Positions 1 to 5,450 of a stretch of DNA of 6,588 nt are shown piece after piece. The stretch's first letter is position 1, and each line of letters starts with the position of its first letter. The DNA lies in contig JBECKQ010000441.1 of the NCBI GenBank assembly GCA_040235375.1, positions 1 to 6,588 of the forward strand, written 5' to 3'. The DNA is from JBECKQ01 sp040235375 (GTDB taxonomy: Bacteria > Planctomycetota > Phycisphaerae > UBA1845). The position numbers and the translations under genes are program-made. The notes under the pieces are model-generated. The model did no database searches and was not told the origin of the DNA. It saw only the letters and a list, made by a program, of their open reading frames with translations.

Positions 1-151
1 CGCTTCCGGAAAAGCGTCCGGCCAGCCTTCGCGTCCCCGAGCCCCGCAGGTGATTTCGCGACCGGAGCCGGTCACATCGCCACCGGCTGCACTTGTGGCC
101 CGGCCCTCGCCCACGTAACCTGTCCCGGCGACTCGGTGCGCCGGGCGCGGC

Positions 152-172
152 AAGTGCCACAATTCGGCACTT
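152..172. repeat. Inverted repeat AAGTGCC-N7-GGCACTT
   Basis: Arms at 152-158 and 166-172 are perfect reverse complements with a 7-nt AT-containing loop. The 3' side continues TTCTC rather than a T run, so it is at best a weak terminator for something entering from the left edge. It could also be an operator for the downstream transporter. I tested the minus-strand TGGCAC for a sigma54 promoter; the required TTGC box does not follow at the right distance. Confidence 0.4.
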
Positions 173-310
173 CTCGGGCCGGCGGCGCGCTGAAACTATA
201 CGATACGCCTTGACGCGAAACCGGGCCGGCGGTTGACCGACCGATATGCCCGCGTGTCGCGCGGCGACGGGCGCGATCGTCCGGTAAGATGGCTGCCTGT
301 CGGGTGGCAA

Positions 311-333
311 GGTCTGCCCCGCAGGGGCAGGCC
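311..333 (+). other. Strong GC hairpin in the leader of the SMR-like gene
   Basis: Arms 311-320 (GGTCTGCCCC) and 324-333 (GGGGCAGGCC) form ten pairs, nine Watson-Crick and one G-U, around a 3-nt GCA loop. A second stem can form between 332-337 (CCGTGG) and 355-360 (CCACGG), sharing two bases with the first, so the two cannot both form completely. No T run follows, so it is not a classical terminator. It lies 110 nt before the start codon and could be a structured leader. It does not match any riboswitch consensus I know, including the guanidine classes that often precede SMR genes. Confidence 0.4.
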
Positions 334-442
334 GTGGAATGATGCCGCGTAAGACCACGGTCGGGTGCCCTCGCTCGCGGCGCTCAGATACCCCTGGCCG
401 CCCGCGTGGCAACGGGGATGAGTCTCGCTTCGGGAGAAGTCA

Positions 443-901
443 ATGAAATACGTCGTTGCCTTGGTCGGGGCCCTGGTGCTGAATGCGGTCGCCAACCTGC
501 TGATGAAGGTGGGAGCCAAATCGGTTGCAGCCGGCGGTGGGCTCATGGAGAACGGAGCGTTCGGCGCGGTGCGTACAGTGCTGACGCATCCGATCCTGCT
601 GATCGGACTGATCTGCTTCGCCTGCAACGCCTTCCTTTACATGTACGCCCTGCAATCGAAGACACTCCAGATCAGCATTGCTTACCCCATCATGGTCGGC
701 GGCGGGTTTGCCATCATCGCCCTCGCAGCGCATCTGGCACCGTCGCTGCGCGAGCGATTGACGGCCGGGCAATGGATCGGCGTGGCGCTCATTCTTGCCG
801 GCGTGATCGCCGTTGCGACCGCAACACCGACGGAAGCCGCGCGTGGACCGACGGTTACGCACCCTGCCGGTGCCGAGGAGATGCCGGCGCATCGTGGTTA
901 A
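443..901 (+). CDS. Small multidrug resistance (SMR)-like four-helix membrane protein
   Basis: This 152-residue protein has four predicted membrane segments at about residues 3-24, 50-70, 76-98 and 107-128, the architecture of the SMR/EamA-half family in the cytoplasmic membrane. The start is supported by GGGAG at 432-436, six bases upstream. The N-terminal helix aligns with EmrE through the LMK motif at 20-22. At the position of EmrE Glu14, the proton- and drug-binding residue, there is Asn14. In helix 3, AYPIMVG (80-86) aligns with EmrE AYAIWSG, so Tyr60 is kept (Tyr81) and Trp63 is replaced by Met84. Loss of the glutamate is also a trait of the ArnE/ArnF-type lipid-carrier flippases, so a drug/proton antiporter is unlikely and a lipid-linked substrate or partner-dependent role is possible. 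A hydrophilic tail of about 25 residues follows helix 4. The family call is good; the substrate is unknown. Confidence 0.8.
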   Translation: MKYVVALVGALVLNAVANLLMKVGAKSVAAGGGLMENGAFGAVRTVLTHPILLIGLICFACNAFLYMYALQSKTLQISIAYPIMVGGGFAIIALAAHLAPSLRERLTAGQWIGVALILAGVIAVATATPTEAARGPTVTHPAGAEEMPAHRG

Positions 902-907
902 CCACGA
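892..907. promoter_or_regulatory. Perfect 16-bp palindrome TCGTGGTTAACCACGA
   Basis: The 16 bases equal their own reverse complement. The TAA stop of the SMR-like gene (899-901) lies at the centre. The palindrome is centred about 37 bp before the -35 box of the encapsulin operon promoter, so roughly 70 bp before the expected transcription start. That is a common position for an activator site. In RNA it would fold as six pairs with a UUAA loop, but no T run follows, so terminator function is doubtful. The bound regulator, if any, cannot be named; it does not look like a Fur box. Confidence 0.45.
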
Positions 908-936
908 CGCCCCCCATTGCCACAACCGCCGGTCGG

Positions 937-964
937 TTGACACGGGACGGCCGGCAGCTATAAG
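937..964 (+). promoter_or_regulatory. Sigma70-type promoter of the encapsulin operon
   Basis: A perfect -35 box TTGACA (937-942) is followed after 16 bp by TATAAG (959-964), which matches the -10 consensus in five of six positions. Transcription would start at about 970-972, leaving a leader of about 48 nt before the EncFtn start codon. It lies in the short gap after the SMR-like gene, so the ferritin-encapsulin pair is probably transcribed independently of that gene. A near copy of the -35 surroundings occurs exactly 50 bp downstream (981-991), without a usable -10 box. Confidence 0.65.
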
Positions 965-1018
965 CGTGGGAACAAAGCGCGGTCCGTTGACTCACCCCAA
1001 GAGAGAGGTTTTTACACA

Positions 1019-1393
1019 ATGGCCACCCCGTACCACGAGCCGGCGGCGGAACTGTCGCCGCAGACTCTCGACATGCACCGGGCACTCTCCAGCCTGATCG
1101 AGGAGCTCGAGGCGATCGACTGGTATCAACAGCGCGTGGACGTGACGCCGGACGAAGACCTGAAGGCGATCCTGGCGCACAACCGCGATGAGGAGATCGA
1201 GCACGCGGCGATGACGCTCGAGTGGCTCCGCAGGCAATCGCCGAAGTTCGACGAGGAGCTTCGCACCTACCTGTTCACTTCTCAGCCGATCACCGAAGTC
1301 GAAGAAGGCGGCCAGGGCGAAGGCAACGACGCGCAGGCCGGCCAGTCGGGCGAGACCGATCTGGGCATCCACAAGTTCGCGAAAGGGGGATAG
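1019..1393 (+). CDS. Encapsulated ferritin-like protein (EncFtn), encapsulin cargo
   Basis: This 124-residue protein matches the EncFtn family, in which two short antiparallel helices dimerise to make a ferroxidase centre and the protein assembles as a decameric ring inside an encapsulin shell. It oxidises Fe(II) to Fe(III) for storage in the compartment. By alignment with Rhodospirillum rubrum EncFtn as I recall it, the ferroxidase ligands Glu32, Glu62 and His65 correspond to Glu29, Glu59 and His62. The entry-site residues Glu31, Glu34 and Trp38 correspond to Glu28, Glu31 and Trp35, and Tyr39 to Tyr36. The blocks EELEAIDWY (28-36) and AHNRDEEIEHAAMTLEWLRR (53-72) are diagnostic. Residues 93-113 form a Glu/Gly/Gln-rich flexible linker that leads to the C-terminal DLGIHKFAKGG, the presumed shell-loading peptide. 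The start follows GAGAGAGG at 1001-1008 with a 10-nt spacer. The shell gene starts 3 bp after the stop. Confidence 0.93.
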   Translation: MATPYHEPAAELSPQTLDMHRALSSLIEELEAIDWYQQRVDVTPDEDLKAILAHNRDEEIEHAAMTLEWLRRQSPKFDEELRTYLFTSQPITEVEEGGQGEGNDAQAGQSGETDLGIHKFAKGG

Positions 1394-1396
1394 ACG

Positions 1397-2209
1397 ATGG
1401 GCGACATGCTGAGACGCAACCTCGCGCCGCTGACCGCGGAGGCGTGGGCGGAGATCGACGAGACGGCGGCTCGAACGCTGAAGGTACAGCTTTCGGCACG
1501 CACGCTGGTGGACTTCGACGGCCCGCACGGATGGGCCCACGCCGCAGTGAACACCGGACGGCTGGACCTCTCCAAGAGCAAGACTGCGAAAGACGTGCCC
1601 TGGGGGCTGCGCGAAGTGCAACCGATGGTCGAGGCTCGTGTGCCTTTCCAGGTCGACCAGATGGAGATGGACAACATCACGCGCGGCTGCAAGGACGCCG
1701 ATCTGTCCGCGCTGGAAGAGGCCGCCCGCAAGCTGGCCGTTTTCGAGGAAACTGCCGTCTACAAGGGCTTCTCCGACGGTCGGATCAAGGGCATCATCGC
1801 GTCGAGCGGACATGATTCGGTCTCCCTGCCGTCCGGCGCCGACGAGTATCACCGCTGCGTTGCCGAGGGGATGGAGAAGCTGCGCATGGCGGGCATCGGC
1901 GGCCCATACACGCTCGTGCTCGGCCACAAGGCCTACGCGGACCTGATGAAGGCTGGCAAGGGCAGCTATCCGCCTCGCCGAATGGTGCGCGACGCCGTTG
2001 AGGGCGGGCAGATTCTGTGGAGCCCGGTACTGGATGGCGGGCTGCTGCTCTCCTGCCGCGGCGGCGATTTTGTGCTGACCGTCGGGCAGGACATTGCCGT
2101 CGGGTACGCCTCGCACGATCGCGACAAGGTCGAGCTTTACCTGACGGAATCGTTCACCTTCCAGGTCTTCGAGCCCGCCGCGGCGGTGGAACTGAAGGCG
2201 AAGGGGTAA
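1397..2209 (+). CDS. Family 1 encapsulin shell protein (HK97 fold)
   Basis: This 270-residue protein aligns along its whole length with the Thermotoga maritima encapsulin (about 265 residues), which forms a 60-subunit icosahedral T=1 shell in the cytoplasm. Clear landmarks are LAPLTAEAWAEID (9-21), the conserved VDFDGPHGWAHAA (38-50), WGLREVQP (69-76), LSALEEAARKLAVFEE (103-118), GPYTLVLGHKAY (169-180), YPPRRMVRDAVEGGQI (191-206), RGGDFVLTVGQDIAVGY (221-237) and TESFTFQVFEP (250-260). The five-fold pore loop corresponds to about 136-146 and contains His139. Met89 occupies the position of Trp87, which stacks flavin in the Thermotoga shell. The start has GGGGG at 1385-1389 seven bases upstream; an in-frame ATG at 1406 is a possible alternative. 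It is cotranscribed with the EncFtn gene and should package it through that cargo's C-terminal peptide. Length and conserved blocks indicate an intact gene. Confidence 0.95.
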   Translation: MGDMLRRNLAPLTAEAWAEIDETAARTLKVQLSARTLVDFDGPHGWAHAAVNTGRLDLSKSKTAKDVPWGLREVQPMVEARVPFQVDQMEMDNITRGCKDADLSALEEAARKLAVFEETAVYKGFSDGRIKGIIASSGHDSVSLPSGADEYHRCVAEGMEKLRMAGIGGPYTLVLGHKAYADLMKAGKGSYPPRRMVRDAVEGGQILWSPVLDGGLLLSCRGGDFVLTVGQDIAVGYASHDRDKVELYLTESFTFQVFEPAAAVELKAKG

Positions 2210-2244
2210 GCGCCCGGACGTCTTTCGGACCGAGAGGCCATTCG

Positions 2245-2277
2245 AGCGGCCGTTGCAGTACAACGGCCGCTTTGCTT
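2245..2277 (+). terminator. Rho-independent terminator of the encapsulin operon
   Basis: A perfect 11-bp stem, AGCGGCCGTTG (2245-2255) and CAACGGCCGCT (2261-2271), encloses a CAGTA loop and runs into TTTGCTT. It starts 36 nt after the encapsulin stop codon. The T tract is short and interrupted, but the stem is strong. It lies between two convergent genes. On the minus strand no T run follows, so it should act mainly on plus-strand transcripts. Confidence 0.75.
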
Positions 2278-2288
2278 GGTGCAGGCGG

Positions 2289-2876
2289 TCAGCGGAGTTG
2301 CTGCGACATCTCCACCAGCCTCAGCAGGGTGCGCCAGTTGCGCATCGTACTGACGGTGCCAAGCGCGGCATCGAAATAGTTGTTGGTAAACCTGGTTCTG
2401 GCGACGCCGTTCGGCAGATGCAGATACACCTCCCGCCCGACAGCGCAAAATGCGTCGCCTGGCGATCGATCCGCATCGAGGGCGGCGGTTCGGCGCTTGT
2501 CGGGCCTCTCGGCCAGAAACACGACGTGGAGAGTCTTGACGTCTGCGTCCGAGGGCAGGAAAGGGTTGTTCGCGGCGATGCGGCGCAGCTCGTCGGCCGT
2601 GCGGAGCACGATGGGTGTTTGGAACCCGAACTGCTCGCGGATTTGCCTGGCTACTAAGTGGGCGGTGTGCTTCGCCGCAGCGGGCGTCGCGAGGAAGACA
2701 ACGTTGCCGCTCTGGATATACGTCCGCACTTCTGCGCAGTCGGCCTGCGTGAACATGCCGACGAGTGTCGCCATCGGCAGCTTGTTCTTGCCGCCGACGT
2801 TGATCCCACGAAGCAGCGCCGCGTGCGGCCCTGGGCGACCCGCACGCGGTCTCTTGATCGTCGCCATCTTGGCCAT
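2289..2876 (-). CDS. DUF1697 domain-containing protein
   Basis: The chosen form has 195 residues, close to the 175-185 usual for DUF1697, a widespread bacterial family of unknown biochemical function. Family hallmarks are ALLRGINVGGKNKLPM (20-35), YIQSGNVVF (53-61), the NPF segment (104-106) and the C-terminal TMRNWRTLLRLVEM (177-190), the counterpart of the usual RNWNTV motif. The frame stays open to an ATG at 2984, which would add 36 residues not typical of the family. The ATG at 2876 is preferred because AGAGG precedes it by 8 nt and it places the LLRG motif near the N-terminus; the ATG at 2867 is also possible. The first 18 residues are basic and probably disordered. The gene is transcribed toward the encapsulin operon and away from the SWIM gene, with no evident functional partner. 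Confidence 0.88.
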   Translation of the reverse strand: MAKMATIKRPRAGRPGPHAALLRGINVGGKNKLPMATLVGMFTQADCAEVRTYIQSGNVVFLATPAAAKHTAHLVARQIREQFGFQTPIVLRTADELRRIAANNPFLPSDADVKTLHVVFLAERPDKRRTAALDADRSPGDAFCAVGREVYLHLPNGVARTRFTNNYFDAALGTVSTMRNWRTLLRLVEMSQQLR

Positions 2877-3258
2877 GGACGTTGCCTCTACCTTGCACTG
2901 TTGCATCCGGTTTGTCGCACCGGCGAGCCACAGGTGAACGGGCCGCGCCAAATCGACGGAGATCGGCAATGCGGCCGCCGACATCCGCCGATTATCGACG
3001 AAGCCGCCGGTCGCGGCGAGTCGCCCGGTGCCGTCGCTGCCTGGCGCCGCCTGTGACTTGTGCGAATGTCACAGTCCCCGAGCGCAAACGCCGGCTCTGG
3101 CAGGCATCTTCGCCTTGCATCGCAGTGGGTTTTCTGGTTTCTGCGCATGTCGATCGACGACGACGTGCGCGGTAGCCTCGCGCAATCTCCGGCATCCGGC
3201 ACGCGGCGCCGAAACTCGACAAGTGGTCGGGGAAACTCCAAACAAAGCGGGATTCGAG
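2877..3258. other. Divergent intergenic region
   Basis: This 382-bp stretch separates the starts of the DUF1697 and SWIM genes and should contain both promoters. I found no pair of -35/-10 boxes good enough to name. Frames extending upstream of both genes run through it (to 2984 on the minus strand and 3028 on the plus strand) but encode low-complexity Arg/Ala/Pro/Cys sequence with no family resemblance, so I treat it as noncoding. The one clear element is the inverted repeat at 3051-3074. Confidence 0.5.
3051..3074. repeat. Inverted repeat CTGTGAC-N10-GTCACAG
   Basis: Perfect 7-bp arms at 3051-3057 and 3068-3074 are separated by 10 nt. The half-sites resemble CRP/FNR-type TGTGA/TCACA, but 12 nt separate those cores instead of 6, so it is not a standard CRP site. 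It lies about 185 bp before the SWIM gene and 175 bp from the DUF1697 start. It could be an operator for either gene or an RNA hairpin. Confidence 0.35.
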
Positions 3259-4377
3259 ATGGCCGAAACACAAGCGACAAACGGCAAGCGCGAAGTGACA
3301 TTGAAGGACCGCCTCTCTCGTCTGACCTTTACGCAGGCGTGCAAGCTGCTCGGGCCGGACGCCAAGCGACTTATCCGCGCCGGCGGCGGCCACGAGATCG
3401 ACATCGACGAGCAGGTCTACCTCAGCGACGACCTGTTTCGCCTGCGGCTCAACGGCGCCGTCGTGACCATCACGCCGATGACCTCGGCGCGGCAGCGCCT
3501 GCACTGGAACTGCACCATCTGCGACAGTGCCTGCGAGCACGTGGGCGCGGCCTTCTCCTTGCTGCTCGAGGAGAAGATGGCCCTGGGACTCGCCGCCCCG
3601 CCGCCGGAGCGTATCCCCATCGAAAGCCTCGGCGAGAAGGAGCTCGTCGCCCGGGCGATCGCCGAACGCGAGGAGCGGTCGCGCGCGGAACGAATGACCG
3701 TGCGCTCTGTCGAGCCAAAGAAGCTCTGGACGGACTACCTGGTGACGAACGCGACGACGGGCAAGACGTACCGCGTGTCGCTGCGCGGCTGGGAGCCCGG
3801 CGACTCGTACTGCGCGTGCCCGGACTTCCACAAAAACACGCGGGGCGTATGCAAGCACATCTTCGCTGTGCAGCGGAGCGCCAGGCGGCGGTTCTCCCCG
3901 GCCCAGCGGCGGCGGCGCCACGTGCAGAGGAACGTGGCCGTGCACCTCCACTATGGCAAAAACGTCGAACTGCGCGTGCTGACGCCAAACCGGTTGGAAA
4001 CGCGCCCGGCGACGATCGTCGAGCCTGTCAGCCGCAACCCCGTGACCGACGTCGCGGACCACATCCGGCGCGTCCGCCAGTTGGAAACGTTTGGTCACGA
4101 AGTCACCATCTATCCCGACGCCGAGGAGTACATCAACGCGCGTCTCTTCGAGAAACGCATCGCCGGATTGGTGGAGGACATCCGCCGCAAGCCGGCCGGT
4201 CATCCGCTGTGCAAGGAACTGCTCAAGACCGAGCTTCTGCCCCACCAGTTGGACGGGATCGCCTTTGCCGTCGGCGCCGGTCGAGTCGCTGAAGGCGCGC
4301 GCACATCCAACGTGCCGAGTGCGCCGCCGCGTATCGCTGCGGCGACGAGGTCTCTGCGACGGACGATGGTGATTTAG
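3259..4377 (+). CDS. SWIM zinc-finger protein, truncated N-terminal half of an SNF2-type helicase
   Basis: The 372-residue protein carries a canonical SWIM finger, CAC-x10-CKH (Cys185, Cys187, Cys198, His200), and an earlier SWIM-like cluster CTIC-x3-CEH (Cys85, Cys88, Cys92, His94). SWIM fingers bind DNA or protein. A basic Arg-rich stretch lies at 207-221. Residues 286-342 (YPDAEEYINARLF through LLPHQLDGIAFAVGAGR) match the segment that, in large SWIM/SNF2 ATPases, runs into the Q-motif region and the Walker A loop (expected form ADDMGLGKT). Here the similarity stops at Gly341-Arg342 (about 4284). An unrelated 30-residue Ala/Arg/Ser/Pro tail leads to TAG, and the whole ATPase core is missing. 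The gene is therefore probably a remnant of a roughly 1000-residue helicase, or a free-standing finger protein created by truncation. The start has GGGA at 3249-3252, six bases upstream; the frame is open back to 3028 but without family-like sequence. Confidence 0.75.
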   Translation: MAETQATNGKREVTLKDRLSRLTFTQACKLLGPDAKRLIRAGGGHEIDIDEQVYLSDDLFRLRLNGAVVTITPMTSARQRLHWNCTICDSACEHVGAAFSLLLEEKMALGLAAPPPERIPIESLGEKELVARAIAEREERSRAERMTVRSVEPKKLWTDYLVTNATTGKTYRVSLRGWEPGDSYCACPDFHKNTRGVCKHIFAVQRSARRRFSPAQRRRRHVQRNVAVHLHYGKNVELRVLTPNRLETRPATIVEPVSRNPVTDVADHIRRVRQLETFGHEVTIYPDAEEYINARLFEKRIAGLVEDIRRKPAGHPLCKELLKTELLPHQLDGIAFAVGAGRVAEGARTSNVPSAPPRIAAATRSLRRTMVI

Positions 4378-4631
4378 CCACCGGGCGCAGCGGTCAAGCC
4401 ACCGAACCATGCTTCGCCGCCGTCGTGAAGAGCCTCGTGACGCCGGGCAACGAAGTCGAAGGGCTGGCCGCAGCCCAAGTCGAGTGTGGTCAGCGCTGCC
4501 ACGGCGAGACTGTCGATCGTGTTAAGAAAGCTGCTCATCGAGATCCTGATACCTTCGCCGTCAGCGCTGGCGCCGCTACCGGTCGCCGCGGATTGGGCCA
4601 ATGCGATGCCGGCGCCGGCCATGAATGCCAT
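4374..4631 (-). CDS. Doubtful small hypothetical protein
   Basis: A minus-strand frame runs from an ATG at 4631 (or a TTG at 4730, giving 118 residues) to TAA at 4374-4376. The 85-residue form starts with a short hydrophobic, Ala/Gly-rich stretch (MAFMAGAGIALAQSAA) that resembles a weak signal peptide, followed by a Gly/Ser segment and an Asp/Phe/His-containing end. I recognise no family. By hand count, about 71% of third positions in the 118-codon frame are G or C (about 75% in the shorter form), higher than the overlapping plus-strand frame at 4425-4826 (about 60% over the first 80 or so codons). There is no good ribosome binding site; only a GTGGG stands 8-12 nt before the ATG. It overlaps the end of the SWIM gene by 4 bp. 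It may be a real small gene, a remnant or chance. Confidence 0.2.
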   Translation of the reverse strand: MAFMAGAGIALAQSAATGSGASADGEGIRISMSSFLNTIDSLAVAALTTLDLGCGQPFDFVARRHEALHDGGEAWFGGLTAAPGG

Positions 4632-5187
4632 CGGAACACCCACGATTCGATTGGCTTTGCGGTTCGGCACGGATCGGACCTGCGTGATGCCCCGGCGGTC
4701 AAGGGAACGGAAAACGACTCCACGTTTCAACTGGGAGAGTACGCTCTAGAAATGCGTCAGAATTCCCTTGGCCCGGCACCTCGGTACATCTGGGCGGCAT
4801 TGAGGCGAGAGGCTGGCGATCTGTGACATCGCACCGGTGCATCGGTGAGAAACAACCGCGCCGCAGAGGGTTTTCAAAAAGTCGCCGGACGATTTCGAGT
4901 TTCTGCTCGACGCGCTGCGCCTCACGGATGGTCTCCGAGCACCGGTCCTTCAGGAGCAGACGGGACTCAGGCACGCAGGTGGGCCGGCCTAACCCAGCCC
5001 GGAACCGACCGCAGCGCTGGCTCCAGGTTGCGATTTCGAAGGTCGCCCGCCTCAAGCGTCGCTGCTGGTCCTCGCGAGGCATCCTGGTGTCATGTTACGG
5101 CTCTGAACGGCGTGAATTGCTCCTGCTCCACGTCGGCCGCCGCAGGACGTGATGGCGTCGTAAGCGAAGTGATGGCAATAGCTTGCC

Positions 5188-5227
5188 GCCGAAGCCCAAT
5201 TGGCAGAGCAGCGGTTTTGTAATCGCC
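5188..5227 (+). pseudogene. tRNA-Thr(UGU)-like 5' half, degenerate
   Basis: The run from GCCGAAG (5188-5194) through CCAATTGGCAGAGCAGCGG to TTTGTAA (5216-5222) closely resembles the 5' half of bacterial tRNA-Thr: acceptor-like start, D-loop AATTGGCAGAGC, and an anticodon loop TTTGTAA with anticodon TGT. The arm after the loop reads TCGCC and does not pair properly with GCGGT (two of five pairs). The usual TAG before the D stem is altered or shortened. No T-arm or acceptor 3' strand can be built from the following 70 nt. It is therefore not a functional tRNA. It could be a remnant of an integration site at a tRNA gene, or chance resemblance. Confidence 0.35.
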
Positions 5228-5421
5228 CCGCGTCTAACGCCACGGCCTGGAAACGCGGTTCAGAGAGGCGCCTTTCCCCTTCTATTCTCTTGCGATCGGT
5301 TCACCAGTTTGACGCCCAAAGCCAAGCGACCTGTTCCCGTGGCGCGCTCGATAGCCCAGGCCTGCTCGTGGACTCCGTGCGGTCCAGCGCCACGCGCGTG
5401 CGAAGACAGGATGCATCCACG

Positions 5422-5450
5422 CCTCCTGAATGGTGGCACGGTGCAGGAGG
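5422..5450. repeat. Inverted repeat CCTCCTG-N15-CAGGAGG downstream of the TPR gene
   Basis: Perfect 7-bp arms at 5422-5428 and 5444-5450 flank a 15-nt loop. It lies 31 nt beyond the stop codon of the minus-strand TPR gene, where a terminator would be expected. No T run follows on either strand, so it may only slow RNA polymerase or protect the 3' end of the transcript. Confidence 0.35.

Larger units (their letters stand above)
1..442. other. Upstream region without a convincing gene; several inverted repeats
   Basis: No reading frame here resembles a known protein. One plus-strand frame is open from the window edge to a TGA at 211-213 (about 70 codons), and another is open to a TAA at 116-118. 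Either could be the end of a gene outside the window, but their compositions do not separate them from chance in GC-rich DNA. The region holds a near-palindrome at 60-73 (GACCGG, 2 nt, CCGGTC), a 7-bp inverted repeat at 152-172 and a strong hairpin at 311-333. I found no promoter with both boxes acceptable for the gene starting at 443. Confidence 0.5.

Noticed and set aside
145..165. Sigma54 promoter on the minus strand (TGGCAC)
   Set aside because: The -12 TTGC element is not found at the required 5-bp spacing.
406..963. Plus-strand frame overlapping the SMR-like gene
   Set aside because: It has Arg-rich low-complexity composition and overlaps a well-defined four-helix membrane protein in another frame.
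987..1015. Second promoter using TTGACT at 987-992
   Set aside because: The sequence 17 bp further on is TTTTAC and would start transcription at or inside the EncFtn coding region, so the upstream TTGACA/TATAAG pair is preferred.
992..2263. Long minus-strand frame (423 codons) opposite the ferritin and encapsulin genes
   Set aside because: It is antisense to two clearly conserved genes, encodes Arg/Leu/His-rich sequence with no family resemblance, and is an expected by-product of GC-rich codon use.
2992..4410. Long frames overlapping the SWIM gene (minus strand 472 codons; plus strand 3060-4292)
   Set aside because: Both are Arg/Ala/Pro-rich shadows of the frame that carries the SWIM finger and the helicase-like segment.
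5445..5450. Perfect Shine-Dalgarno sequence AGGAGG on the plus strand
   Set aside because: No ATG, GTG or TTG lies within a usable distance and no conserved frame follows; it is one arm of an inverted repeat.
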